Source: Hortaea werneckii
Lineage: Eukaryota > Ascomycota > Dothideomycetes > Mycosphaerellales > Teratosphaeriaceae
Reading direction: 5' to 3'
Length of the DNA stretch: 64,000 bases
Assembly (NCBI GenBank): GCA_037044905.1
Contig: JBAOKB010000162.1
Location: 310,001 to 374,000 of the forward strand
Made by a program: the position numbers and the translations under genes. Position 1 is the stretch's first letter; each line of letters opens with the position of its first letter. This document shows positions 9,911 to 19,879 of the stretch, in pieces. The notes under the pieces were generated by a model. The model did no database searches. It was not told the DNA's origin and saw only the letters and a list, made by a program, of their open reading frames with translations.

Positions 9911-12817
9911 CACAAACCCAACAGCAAGTGGTCGGTAGGGCAGCACCTTGATGCGAACGAGAATGACACACAATACGATCACTTCCTATCTCTCTCAGAA
10001 CAAGCACGGTCGCTTGGACTATGCCGAGATTATAGCCTTGAAGACCCATTCCAATTCATGAGGATACGAACGCCGTCTGAAGCGATGCAGCTAGATTTCA
10101 CGGATCCTCCAGGATTATCCACTGCTGCTTTGCTCGACATGCTTCGGACTACTATCACCAATGAGAAATGGGACATTGATCGTGACTCTACTTGCTTTCT
10201 CGCGGAAGTGGCCACAATCAATAATCATCCTTGGACGCCCTGTGATGCCGACGGCTCGCGGGTCCCTTTCCGAGACCTGAAAATCATGGAGCCAGCTCTG
10301 ACAACTGATCACGAGTTGGACATGCAGCGCCTCGAAGCACGGAATACTGTGACTATTTCTACGAATGATATCGAGCCAATGTCTGTTGATATCGAGCGAG
10401 ACGAAAGTCTTCAATGGCCTTCCCGTTACGAACGCTTACCCAACGAATTGGAAGCCGAACTTGCAAGTGCCAAGCTGGATATCGGAAAGGACGTGGTAGA
10501 TTACCTTCGCGACATTGCGCAACCCGCTTTCATGAATGAGCGGGAGATGATGGACAGTGTTCTTCAACTTGGCAAAGTAAACGCATTCTTTGAACACGTA
10601 TGACAGCGCACCACTGACACCTCGGTAGAATGCACAGCCAAAGCCATTAACACCGCCACTGCTGCCACTGTCGCCCCCGTTCAGTCCTGCAGTACCGCCA
10701 AAGACGCTTCAAGAGATGGAGCTCACGTCCGAACCAGAAGACCTGCTTGCTCTAGAAGCAGCTGAGGCCAACGTCTAATGGCTGCAGATGAATTGTTGGC
10801 ACAGTGACCGCGGCACCGATGTGTCGGCAGTCGATAGCTCGCGGTCAATGAATATCGATATGGCAAGTCTCTACAGCGGATTGGAGACGCCTGCAATAAG
10901 CAGCTCCTCTCCCGAAAGGAGGACGCGTCCACAATTGCTTAAGGCCGAAGTTCCCTGGTGCCAATGGACACTCTCGAGCCACCGAGTAAGAAAGCTCGAA
11001 CAACGTCGATCCCGGAGGAAGCACACGACTTAGTGGCTGGGCCGGGATCAGATGTCTCGACTGTGAATGGTGACGCAACGCATCACAGCTCTCAGACCTT
11101 CCTCAGCAGTGTTGCCGTGCCCGCGGCGGCGAAAGCAATACGGCAGTCGAAAATGAAGAGTTGGAAGAATTAGACACTGTCGCGAGAGTTGAAGTTCCAA
11201 GTCTGGACAACGAGAGATCAATACCGCCGTGGGACATTTATAGCGCTTCTGGAGCCCCACGTCCTCTTGACAAGCAGATGACTCTCATGGCACTCATCAA
11301 AAAGGAATACCTGAAGCATGAGAATCACTGGAGCGGTGTGTCGAAGCTCGAACGTGTGGTTAAATGGGATGTCTTTCCTTCCCGACTAGGCAGAGTGAAC
11401 CTAGATGAACAGTTCGATGATGATCAATCGGCAAAAAGATACATGGCAGACCTGGATTACGATGATGAGATCGACATTCAAGGTTTCGTCACCAAATTGC
11501 AAGGTCTACGGTTGCTTGACCCGCAAGATGATGATGAGGAGGAGCTCGTATCTTTGAAGCTGATAAAGAGGAAGAAATTAATCTGCAGCATACCAAGGAT
11601 GATGCAAGCGCTGATCGAGAGGAGCCAGCACAAGGTGTGAAGGCAACGGCTCTCGAGACAGCCAGAATCACTGCCAGCAATGCTGCGACTGCCAAGACAG
11701 CCCAACCAGGCAGAGATGACCTATCGTCGCTACTCCAGCGCAGGAAGCTAGAGTTTGAAAAGATACCTCACCACTTGATGAAAGAAAACGGGAGCAACTT
11801 GAGCAGCTCTGTCCGCGACACAGATAAATGTACCTCACAAAGCGAAGCAAGGTGGCGTCCCTGTGACTCTGCCTCGCCCAAGCGAGCTTTTCAAGAGCGA
11901 GGAATCGAAGGTTTCCTCCGACACCAGGGCGGTCAAAGTAGTATCGCCCAGTACTCAAAGGTGGCTGAGAATCCTGTCATTCAGCATGCCGTACCAGCAG
12001 CTGTCATGGTTGCACCGCCCAACAATGCACACCCGCCTGAGGAGAAGCTTTTGCAGATACCCAAACCGCTCATAGTCGATGGAGCAAGGTCCATGCAGGT
12101 GATCGTCACTGCTCAGTTGCTGGCAAATCGCAATTTAGTCCGAACACTCAATAATATGCTACCAGGTCTCGAGATGGTAGAAAGATGCCAACTGCAGCAG
12201 GCGAAGGACTCGGAAGCAGACATTACCATTTCGCCGAAGAGCGGGCTACTTATCACCACACTGCAGAAGCTGAAACAACGTCCTTTACCGGGACAGAAAA
12301 CTTCTTCAGCTTCCGTGATCGTATCGCAGCGGTGTCATGCCGCTATGAGAAGCTTTACGTGCTCGTTAGCGAAGGTAGACCGGCACAGACGCTTGATGAG
12401 CGTGACGCTGAGGCCATCACTGGGTTATTATCCTTTGTTGCTGCGCAAATCGATATCGAGGTCGAAGTCAAATACGTCCCAGGCGAAATGACGGCCATGT
12501 GTGAGTGGATTGCGGCCATCATATCCTCTGACAGTGATGCTAAAGACATCAAGTTGCTTGCCGAAGAGACTACATGGGAACGATTCCTAAGAGTAGCGGG
12601 TTTGAATGCCTTTGCAGCCCAGGTCATATCCGCGAAGCTGCAGAAGCTTGGAATTGAGGTGCAGCGAGACAGTTCACTTGGCCTTTCGGCTTTCGTCTCG
12701 ATGTCTGTTGACGAAAGAGTGCAACAGTTCGGACCTTTGCTGGGAGGCGACTATGTTCTGCGGAGAGCGAGTGGGGTTGTGGACGGAATGTGGTCGTCTG
12801 CCCAATTGCAGCGATAA
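9911..12817 (+). CDS. XPF-like fold plus HhH protein (DUF7102 type), ZIP2/SHOC1 candidate; 5' end unsure
   Basis: Coding sense is clear from about 9943 (YDHFLSLSEQARSLGL) to the stop at 12815-12817. The 5' boundary is uncertain because this frame closes at 9908. The N-terminal half has conserved segments (RTPSEAMQLDF, KWDIDRDSTCFLAEV, KEYLKHENHWSG). The middle is acidic and low in complexity. The C-terminal third reads ADITISPKSGLLITTLQKLK, then RDRIAAVSCRYEKLYVLVSE, then EVEVKYVPGEMTAMCEWIAA. This spacing resembles the nuclease-fold domain of XPF/MUS81 relatives but lacks the ERKxxxD signature. A helix-hairpin-helix-like end follows (WERFLRVAGLNAFAAQVI...SVDERVQQFGPLLGG). That architecture resembles ZIP2/SHOC1, a meiotic crossover protein; the link is inference. 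Frame breaks with the sign of one lost base occur near 10950, 11150, 11550 and 12300, with more trouble near 10780. A 31-nt GT...AG segment at 10598-10628 could be a very short intron. Confidence 0.7.
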
Positions 12818-13874
12818 GAGGCAGCATCGATGGGTTGATCCCACGCCACAGGTTTCGTGTGTGGCTTGCTCGACAGACACCAATGGCCACCTTTTCCCGG
12901 GATGAAAGGTTTCGTTCAAGTTTGCTTGTAACACCATTCTCTCCTCAATGAGCATCGCTCTCGAGATTAGTGCAATTGATCATGGAGTTATGTGCAAATG
13001 CACCCACTGTCGTGCGGTTAGCTGTCAACATGCGTCAGACCGCACTCACGACTGGAGAATGGCGTGTAGAAGCGATGATCTAGAACATCATCGATCGCAG
13101 TAGCAGCCTCCACAAACAAAGGGCGTCTGCGACGGTCGCTAATCTCTAACCCCCTGTCCTGTCAAAATTTCCAGAGCCCTGCCGTGCGCGTGAAATCATT
13201 TGCCAGGTTTTCTCTGTGGCTGCTAATAGTTCGACATATGCAGTCTCGGCGGTGTGTGGCTAGGCGCTCGTGTTTCATATGCTGTGAGTAGGAGGTACGC
13301 CCGTGTTCGTGCGTGCAAGTTTTGCTAGGCAGTATCGTCATTACCATCGCACATTCTGCACGCGATACTTGTATTTATTCACCGCGATGTTGCAATTTTG
13401 AGCAACAGAGACCGCTTCTTGCATTGTGAATAGATCAACACCTCGAAGACGCGTGAGTGTGACCATTTCGCGTTGCTTGACGGCGGTTGGAAAACAAGGT
13501 TGGTGGTTGCATATGGCGGTACGTCATTGGCGCGGAACGGCTGTCTAGTCCTGTCGGTTAGATGTTCCTGAACTCTTTTTAGGAAACCAGCAAACTCACT
13601 TTACCCTGGCATCTACCTTGACAACACACCACCAGGAGACTCAATACATTGCAAGACACAGGAGCCTTGCGATTCCAGGAAGAGTGCGGGCACTCTACGG
13701 TATCGCATCAGGGCACCATGGACGTGAATATGGCGACGTCCACTATCAATAGCCCGTCGCTCACAAGGAGACTTGTAAGTTCCGAAAGCTTAAGGATAGG
13801 GGGGAGCAATGCGGAGCACGTACTGATGCTCTGCGCAGGACAGGGCTAGTGATAGCAATATTGGTTCGGCGCGT
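12818..13874. other. Intergenic, promoter side of the CSC1-like gene
   Basis: 1.06 kb with no recognisable gene. The part nearest 13874 must serve as promoter and 5' UTR of the downstream channel gene. Confidence 0.5.
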
Positions 13875-16436
13875 ATGTCAAATTCGGCCTCATCAGTCTT
13901 ATCAACACTTGCACCGGTCGCAGCGTACGCAGCAGTCTGGGGAGTCCTCTTCCTCATCTTCCGCCGCAAGTTCCAACGTTATTACGTCCCGAGGACTTTC
14001 CTGAGCAGTTTAAGACCCGAGCAGCGGACACCAAAGGTTTCTGATACCCTGTTCGGCTGGATTAAAGATTTCTACAACATACCTGACGATTTCATCCTAA
14101 ACCACCACTCTCTGGACGGCTATCTCTTCCTGAGATTCTTGAAAATTGCCGTCATATGCTGCTTCGTCGGCTGCCTGATCACATGGCCAATCCTCTTCCC
14201 AATCAATGCCACGGGTGGCGCGGGAGCAGAACAGCTGGACATTCTGACGCAGTCCAACATCGAGAACAAGTGGAAGCTTTTCGCTCACGCAGGATGCGCA
14301 ATCATCTTCTTCACATTCCTGCTGTACATGATCACACGTGAGAGCATCTTCTACATCAACCTGCGTCAGGCCTATCTCATGTCTCCGCTTTATGCAAGCC
14401 GCATCTCTTCGCGGACTGTCCTGTTTACTTCGGTACCAGAGGACTACATAGACGAGGGCAAGCTGCGAGCTATGCTGGGCCCTTACGTACGCAAGGTCTG
14501 GTTTGCCACCGATGTCAGTGATCTCGAAGACAAAGTGGGCGAGCGTGATGATGCTGCCATGAAACTGGAGGCCGCAGAGACCAAGCTCATTGTTACCGCC
14601 AATGGCGCTCGTATTAAGGAGGAGAAGGACACGGACAAGAAGAGATCATCCTCTGATCAGACCGCTCTTGCTGAGAGCTCGGGCTCTCTATCCGCGCGCT
14701 ACCTTGAGCCCAAGCAGCGTCCTACGCACCGTCTCAAACCTCTTATTGGCAAGAAAGTCGACACAATTGATTGGTGCCGTGCTGAACTGAAGAAGCTAAT
14801 CCCCGAAGTCGACCGCATGCAGACGGCCACGAAAGCGGGCGACAACACCAAGCTGAATTCGGTCTTTGTCGAGTTCGTCAATCTCGTTGAAGCTCAAGCC
14901 GCTTACCAGAGCCTGACGCATCACCAAGCGCTCCACATGGCGCCTCGATATGCGGGTGTCAACCCAACCGAGGTCATCTGGAGCAACCTTCGCATCAAAT
15001 GGTGGGAGCTGGTCATCCGCAAAATCGTTACCTTAGCCTTCGTGGTGGCACTGGTGGCCTTCTGGTCCATCCCAGTGGCGGGCGTGGCGTCGATTGCGAA
15101 CATTGACTCCCTCGAGGATTTGGCCGCGTTCAGTTGGCTCAGCGAAATCTTTGGCCCGATGCCAGACGCAATCCGAGGTGTTATCACTGGTCTGCTACCC
15201 GTCATTGCAGTGGCTATCCTCATGGCACTGCTGCCTATCATTCTGCGATTTGCTGCCAAGATTGGAGGCGACCCCACGAACAGCGCTGTCGAGCTGACTG
15301 TACAGAACTACTTCTTCGCTTTCCAGGTGGTGCAGGTGTTCTTGGTCGCAACACTGGGTTCGGCGGCGTCATCGGTCGGCCAGAGCGTAGCTGAGGATCC
15401 CATTAGTGCCCCAAGAATTCTTGCCAACAAGATTCCCAAAGCAAGCACATTCTATCTGTGCTATTTTGTCCTGCAAGGCCTAGGTGTCGTCTCCGGCATC
15501 CTGCTTAGCTTGGTTGGATTAGTCTTATTCATGTTGCTCGGCAAGCTTCTCGACAAAACACCGCGCAAAATGTACAACCGCTGGATCGGCCTTTCGGCGC
15601 TGGGCTGGGGTACCGTCTTCCCAATTTACACCAACTTGTTCGTCATTGCAATCTGCTATGCGGCAGTTGCACCGCTGGTACTAGGCTTTGCCACGATCGG
15701 CCTCTCCTTGTTCTATTTCGCCTATCGGTACAACATCCTCTTCGTATCGACGTCCTCGGTCGACACAAAGGGCCGTATCTATCCACGCGCTCTTCAACAG
15801 ATATTTGTCGGCATCTACATTGCCGAAGGTTGCCTCATCGGTCTCTTTGCCATCGCCTCAGGCGCTAGCAAAGGTGCGATTGGTCCGCTGGTTCTGATGA
15901 TTATCATGGTGGTTGCAACCGCTCTCTACCACGTCAGCCTTAACGCTGCGCTCGAGCCTCTTGTCACCTACCTTCCCAAGTCACTTGCAGCTGAGGAGCA
16001 ACGACTCCTGTCGGTTGAGCGTGGCGAGTATACTGGAGATGGTGGCGAGCTTGGCCTCCCGAGCAAGGAGGCTGGCATACTCAAATCGGAACTTGATGGC
16101 ACTCATCGCGACAAGCCAAACTTCTTCACGAGGTGGCTCAGGCCGGATATCTACCAGGACTACGCGCATATGCGGCGTATGGTCCCCAAGGACATAGCCA
16201 TCGAGTACACGCCCGAAGATGCCGAAAATGCTTTCTACCACCCCGCCGTCAACAGCCCAACGCCTTTACTGTGGATTCCTAGAGATCCGATCGGCATCAG
16301 TAAGCAGGAGATCCGGGAAACCAGTAAGGTCATTCCTATTACAGACGAGGGCGCCATCCTGAACGAGAAGAACAAGATCATCTGGGACTCTGAAGCAGGC
16401 AGGGCTCCGATTCACGTGCAGGAGCCTTACTACTAG
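13875..16436 (+). CDS. CSC1/OSCA/TMEM63-type calcium-permeable channel (RSN1/PHM7 family)
   Basis: 853 residues, uninterrupted. Order along the protein: a first membrane helix near residues 13-33, two more near 87-160, and a cytosolic PHM7-type loop from about 170 to 370 (TVLFTSVPEDY, WCRAELKKLIPEVD, VEFVNLVEAQAAYQ). Next is the RSN1 seven-helix block, starting near 385 (IVTLAFVVALVAFWSIPVAG) and running to about 690. The C-terminal extension ends NAFYHPAVNSPTPLLWIPRD...VQEPYY. Family members are mechanically or osmotically gated cation channels of the plasma or internal membranes. Yeast Rsn1, Phm7 and Csc1 belong here. Length and topology are normal. The start at 13875 lies directly before the first helix. 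Which paralogue this is cannot be told from sequence alone. Confidence 0.92.
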   Translation: MSNSASSVLSTLAPVAAYAAVWGVLFLIFRRKFQRYYVPRTFLSSLRPEQRTPKVSDTLFGWIKDFYNIPDDFILNHHSLDGYLFLRFLKIAVICCFVGCLITWPILFPINATGGAGAEQLDILTQSNIENKWKLFAHAGCAIIFFTFLLYMITRESIFYINLRQAYLMSPLYASRISSRTVLFTSVPEDYIDEGKLRAMLGPYVRKVWFATDVSDLEDKVGERDDAAMKLEAAETKLIVTANGARIKEEKDTDKKRSSSDQTALAESSGSLSARYLEPKQRPTHRLKPLIGKKVDTIDWCRAELKKLIPEVDRMQTATKAGDNTKLNSVFVEFVNLVEAQAAYQSLTHHQALHMAPRYAGVNPTEVIWSNLRIKWWELVIRKIVTLAFVVALVAFWSIPVAGVASIANIDSLEDLAAFSWLSEIFGPMPDAIRGVITGLLPVIAVAILMALLPIILRFAAKIGGDPTNSAVELTVQNYFFAFQVVQVFLVATLGSAASSVGQSVAEDPISAPRILANKIPKASTFYLCYFVLQGLGVVSGILLSLVGLVLFMLLGKLLDKTPRKMYNRWIGLSALGWGTVFPIYTNLFVIAICYAAVAPLVLGFATIGLSLFYFAYRYNILFVSTSSVDTKGRIYPRALQQIFVGIYIAEGCLIGLFAIASGASKGAIGPLVLMIIMVVATALYHVSLNAALEPLVTYLPKSLAAEEQRLLSVERGEYTGDGGELGLPSKEAGILKSELDGTHRDKPNFFTRWLRPDIYQDYAHMRRMVPKDIAIEYTPEDAENAFYHPAVNSPTPLLWIPRDPIGISKQEIRETSKVIPITDEGAILNEKNKIIWDSEAGRAPIHVQEPYY

Positions 16437-18414
16437 GCTCTTTTCTTTTGTAACATGTCACTGAACTATTAGCGAGCGTTGTTTGAGATGCTAAGCGATG
16501 ATACCGGGAATGCTTGATTATGAAGAAAGGACCCTGCAGTGGGTCGAATAGAGAGCAAAGTATGAATGGCTGCATGGGAGACTCTAGTAATTAATCAGAT
16601 GTGTATGAATTAGGTAGCACATTAGAAATGCGTACGTATGTTTGTACCGGTATCTGCCCCTTGACAAGGAGCCTTGCTCCTGATAAGGCCAGCTCTGCCT
16701 GCTTCCATCTTGAACCGACCTCAACTGCCGTCCCCGCTTTGTAGTTCACGAAGGTTCACTGTATCCTCTGCAACGGGAACGGCTGGAGACGTATGTATCA
16801 CGACGCCATGCCCCTTGCACTCATCCACGCCTGGAGAAACATGTCTCCGCTTCTGACTTCTGGCTGAGTATTCCGTCTACGTTTGTCGGAAGAGAGAAAG
16901 GCCAGCACAGGACAACCCGGCCCTTCATTTCCCACCCATCACTCGAACGGTTTCTGGATCCTCCAGCCGTTGAGATGAACCACCAACGACCTCGCGACGG
17001 GGCATGTCATCCATTTCAGAAGCGACAAGGGTTTCGCAGCCGCCCCGTGATCTAGGGAGCAAGTATGCTTGACTGCCTTTCCCTTCACCAATCTCCCCCG
17101 TACCTCGCATCCAGATGCAGATTGTCAGGACGGTTATTGAGTCAACTTCCAGCGTGATTGAATACTCCAAACGGCTCTCTGCGGGAAAAGGGGCGGTCAT
17201 ATGGGAAAGCCGCTATTGATCAGGGTTTCAGGAAATTACGTCTCCTCTCATCTCCATTTTGAGGCAGTAGGCCAGGTCTGAAGGAGAAGGCCCGTCGGAT
17301 GTTGTCTCCCGCGAGCCACCTCCTTTGTGAGGCAGCGGATCGGGTTTCCAGAGCGGAGACCTCATCGCAGTCAACAAAGATGCATCTGCACAAAGTCGAT
17401 GGTAGTATGGCATACGCTTGAGCGTTCCATGTCGAAGAGTTTCCTTGTCCTCCGGAAGTCCTGATCATGTTAAGAGGTATAGGGCGGCGTAGGCCAGGAC
17501 CATGACGGGTATAAGTGGCAGCATAGTTGCTCGCTAGGTATATCTCCTTTGATAGTCGTGACTGGTGCTGTGTGACCGGTGACTGTGACAGAATTCCCAA
17601 TGAGACTGCGATCCTCGGTTCAAGTCGTCGGAGAAAGATTAGTCGCGAATACAACGCGAAAGAAGAGGTGAAGATGGGCAGAAGGATATGTCAGGCAAGC
17701 TGCTTCTTATAGAAACAGTCTGTCTGGCGACCTCCCTCCCCTAGTGAGGCTGGAGGAACGCGCTACATGCAATATATGACGGCCACGCGATCGAATCAAT
17801 CTACATGATCATTATCGTCACACTACATGATGCAGCTGCATATAAACTTTTTTAACTTCCCTTTGCGTCTTCCTCGGCTCTGTACGATGAAAGTTTCGTG
17901 GGGACCTTTTCGCTCTCGGTAATCGTCGGAACGCATCGTCATGCGCCTGCTTTGGGAAGGCACACGTACATCCGGGGAGCCTAGCGGGGAGGGACCTGCA
18001 GTATAGCCTTTTACACTGAAACTCTACATGATTAAATTCTCGTGCTCTTTCTTTGGAGTAGCTGCAGACAAGTGCAATGTAGATGTGATTATCGCCGATC
18101 TTATGTTCAGATGTAAGTCGCTCTCTACGTCGAAAAGGTCTCGACGGGCCTCGGACTGCTCGGAAGTGTTGGCGGCGGTGGGGTGGTGAAGGTGTGCACG
18201 CGAGAAGCGCTTGCATGTATCGTTGTACATGGATATTGTCAAATGACCCGAGCACATGCAAGGTGCGTGTGTTCATGGTCGACGAATGATGGTGGTATCC
18301 GTACTGCAAGAAGAGAGCTCACCGATGTCGGCTGGGTTATGCAGTATGTCAGATGCTGGAGGCTAGCATACTCGGATGTGAACAAGGTGAAAAGTGACCG
18401 TCTGCATTCGCTGC
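16437..18414. other. Long convergent intergenic region, no gene seen
   Basis: 2 kb between the 3' ends of the channel gene and RPC37. Several frames of 60-160 codons exist on both strands, but none shows a domain, start context or codon pattern that I would defend. Confidence 0.5.
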
Positions 18415-19583
18415 TCATCCGCCCATATCCGCAACAGGCGCACCGCCGCCCATGGGTCCCGCAGTGTCCACATTAGCATTCCCTTCTGCAGCCTCCTCTG
18501 CCGCTTGCTCTTCCTCATCGCTGTCGATCTCAACTTCATCCAGCCGCTTCTTGGTCGGCCTTCGCTTTCTCCGCCTTGTCGGCGAATCCCTTCTAGGCAT
18601 ACTGATCGCATCTAGATACTGATCATTATCCATCCCGCTTTGCAGCTTAGATGCCCCATCCACGTCTCTGACGAACATTCGCTCGTGAAACCGTTCGTAG
18701 GCCTCCTCTTGATCCTCGTCCACATATTCTAGTTGCGTCCAAGGCTCAGCTTCAGACGCTTGGAGAAGCTTGCGCATACGGTCTTCTGCCTTGTCCTTTT
18801 CCGATTCCTCCTGGGTCTTGTTCTTCGTCAAGACAGCGCGCGGGTCACCCTGTGGACGTTCGCTAGCGTCCACAGCACTCGCTCTAGATGCTGCAAGTCT
18901 TGCCCTCTGCTCTTCGGCGTCCAGATGATGAAACTGTGGACGCATTTGTACCGTCCCATCTACCTTTGTCAAGTGCAGCTCCTGCCCACGAAAGCGCCCA
19001 GGAAATATAGCGGCTTCCCGGCTTCCTCTTCGCCTTCGCCGTGCCTGATGACTTGCCCTCCCAGCGTTTGCCGCGTGTGTACTTTGCCCTCATCCTCCAG
19101 CGCTGCAAAGCCGCCCATGTTGACACCCTGCTCGAGGAACTGCCGCCGGTCGGCCTGGTCCTTGATGTTGGCTCTGCCTGCTGACCTGGGCTTGGCCCCG
19201 CTGAAGCCGGCAGCCAACCATAGGTGGCTGTGTCGTTTTGGATCTCGCGCGAGGTAGAAAGGGCGTCACCCCATTTGAGACCTTGCCATCTGTTGAAGTT
19301 GTGGGCGGTGTTCAAGTTGATATCGAGTTCGAGGTGGTTGGAAACGGGCTTGAGGCGAATGGAGTCTGGAGCGGCACCATGACGGGCGTTGTAGGGCCGA
19401 GTGCGTGCGCGATTGGGATATTGGAGAAGCAGGATCTGCTCTTGCTGCTGGGGAGTCAGGTAGACATCGTACTCGGCGGTGACGGGGTCGTCGTCTTCTT
19501 CTTCCTGCTGGACTCGGGCCGCTACAGAAGCGTCAGTGGGGATCACATGAGGATTGCAGTGTCTATCGTCACCTACGCGACAT
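18415..19583 (-). CDS. RPC37: RNA polymerase III subunit Rpc37 (RPC5-like), two single-base frame breaks
   Basis: Rpc37 pairs with Rpc53 on Pol III and acts in initiation and termination. A 7-base first exon (19583-19577) is followed by a 55-nt intron 19576-19522 (GTAGGT donor, CTGAC branch, TGTAG acceptor). This gives the start MSPARVQQEEEDDD. The family signature AEYDVYLTPQQQEQILLLQY, then NHLELDINLNTAHNFNRWQG, is clear. The frame breaks near 19210, before LAAGFSGAKPRSAGRAN, and near 18985, before ELHLTKVDGTVQMRPQFHHL. Each needs one added base, after which the product is 371 residues. An acidic and basic C-terminal tail ends PVADMGG. The gene is divergent from DBP10 with about 300 bp between starts. 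The essential role of Rpc37 argues for sequence error. Confidence 0.88.
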
Positions 19584-19879
19584 GGTGAATGTTTTAATCA
19601 ATGCCCAGCCAACAAGTAAGGATTCAAATAGGACCTCCGAGGGTAAGCATATCGAGATCAATTGATTGATTGATTCACGACCGGGACCAGAATGTTTCTT
19701 ATCAAGCTTATCGCCATGTGGAAGCTTTGCCGTTAAGCTTCAATCAAAGTTTGGCGGCTGCATCGGGCTTAACTCGCCTACCTCCGAGCACTTTTTTCCA
19801 GTTCGTACTGGAGGAGGTAAGACAGTCGCGAGTACAGGCCACACCAGGTTTGATAGTGTTGCCAACCGAGCACGGCAAC
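19584..19879. promoter_or_regulatory. Shared divergent promoter of RPC37 and DBP10
   Basis: The 296 bp between the two ATGs drive a Pol III subunit and a ribosome-biogenesis helicase in opposite directions. An ATTGATTGATTGATTC run lies in the middle. No known factor site is assigned. Confidence 0.55.

Noticed and set aside
17220..17654. 144-codon minus-strand frame
   Set aside because: No domain or splice support, and it lies in a convergent intergenic region with other overlapping frames of similar length.
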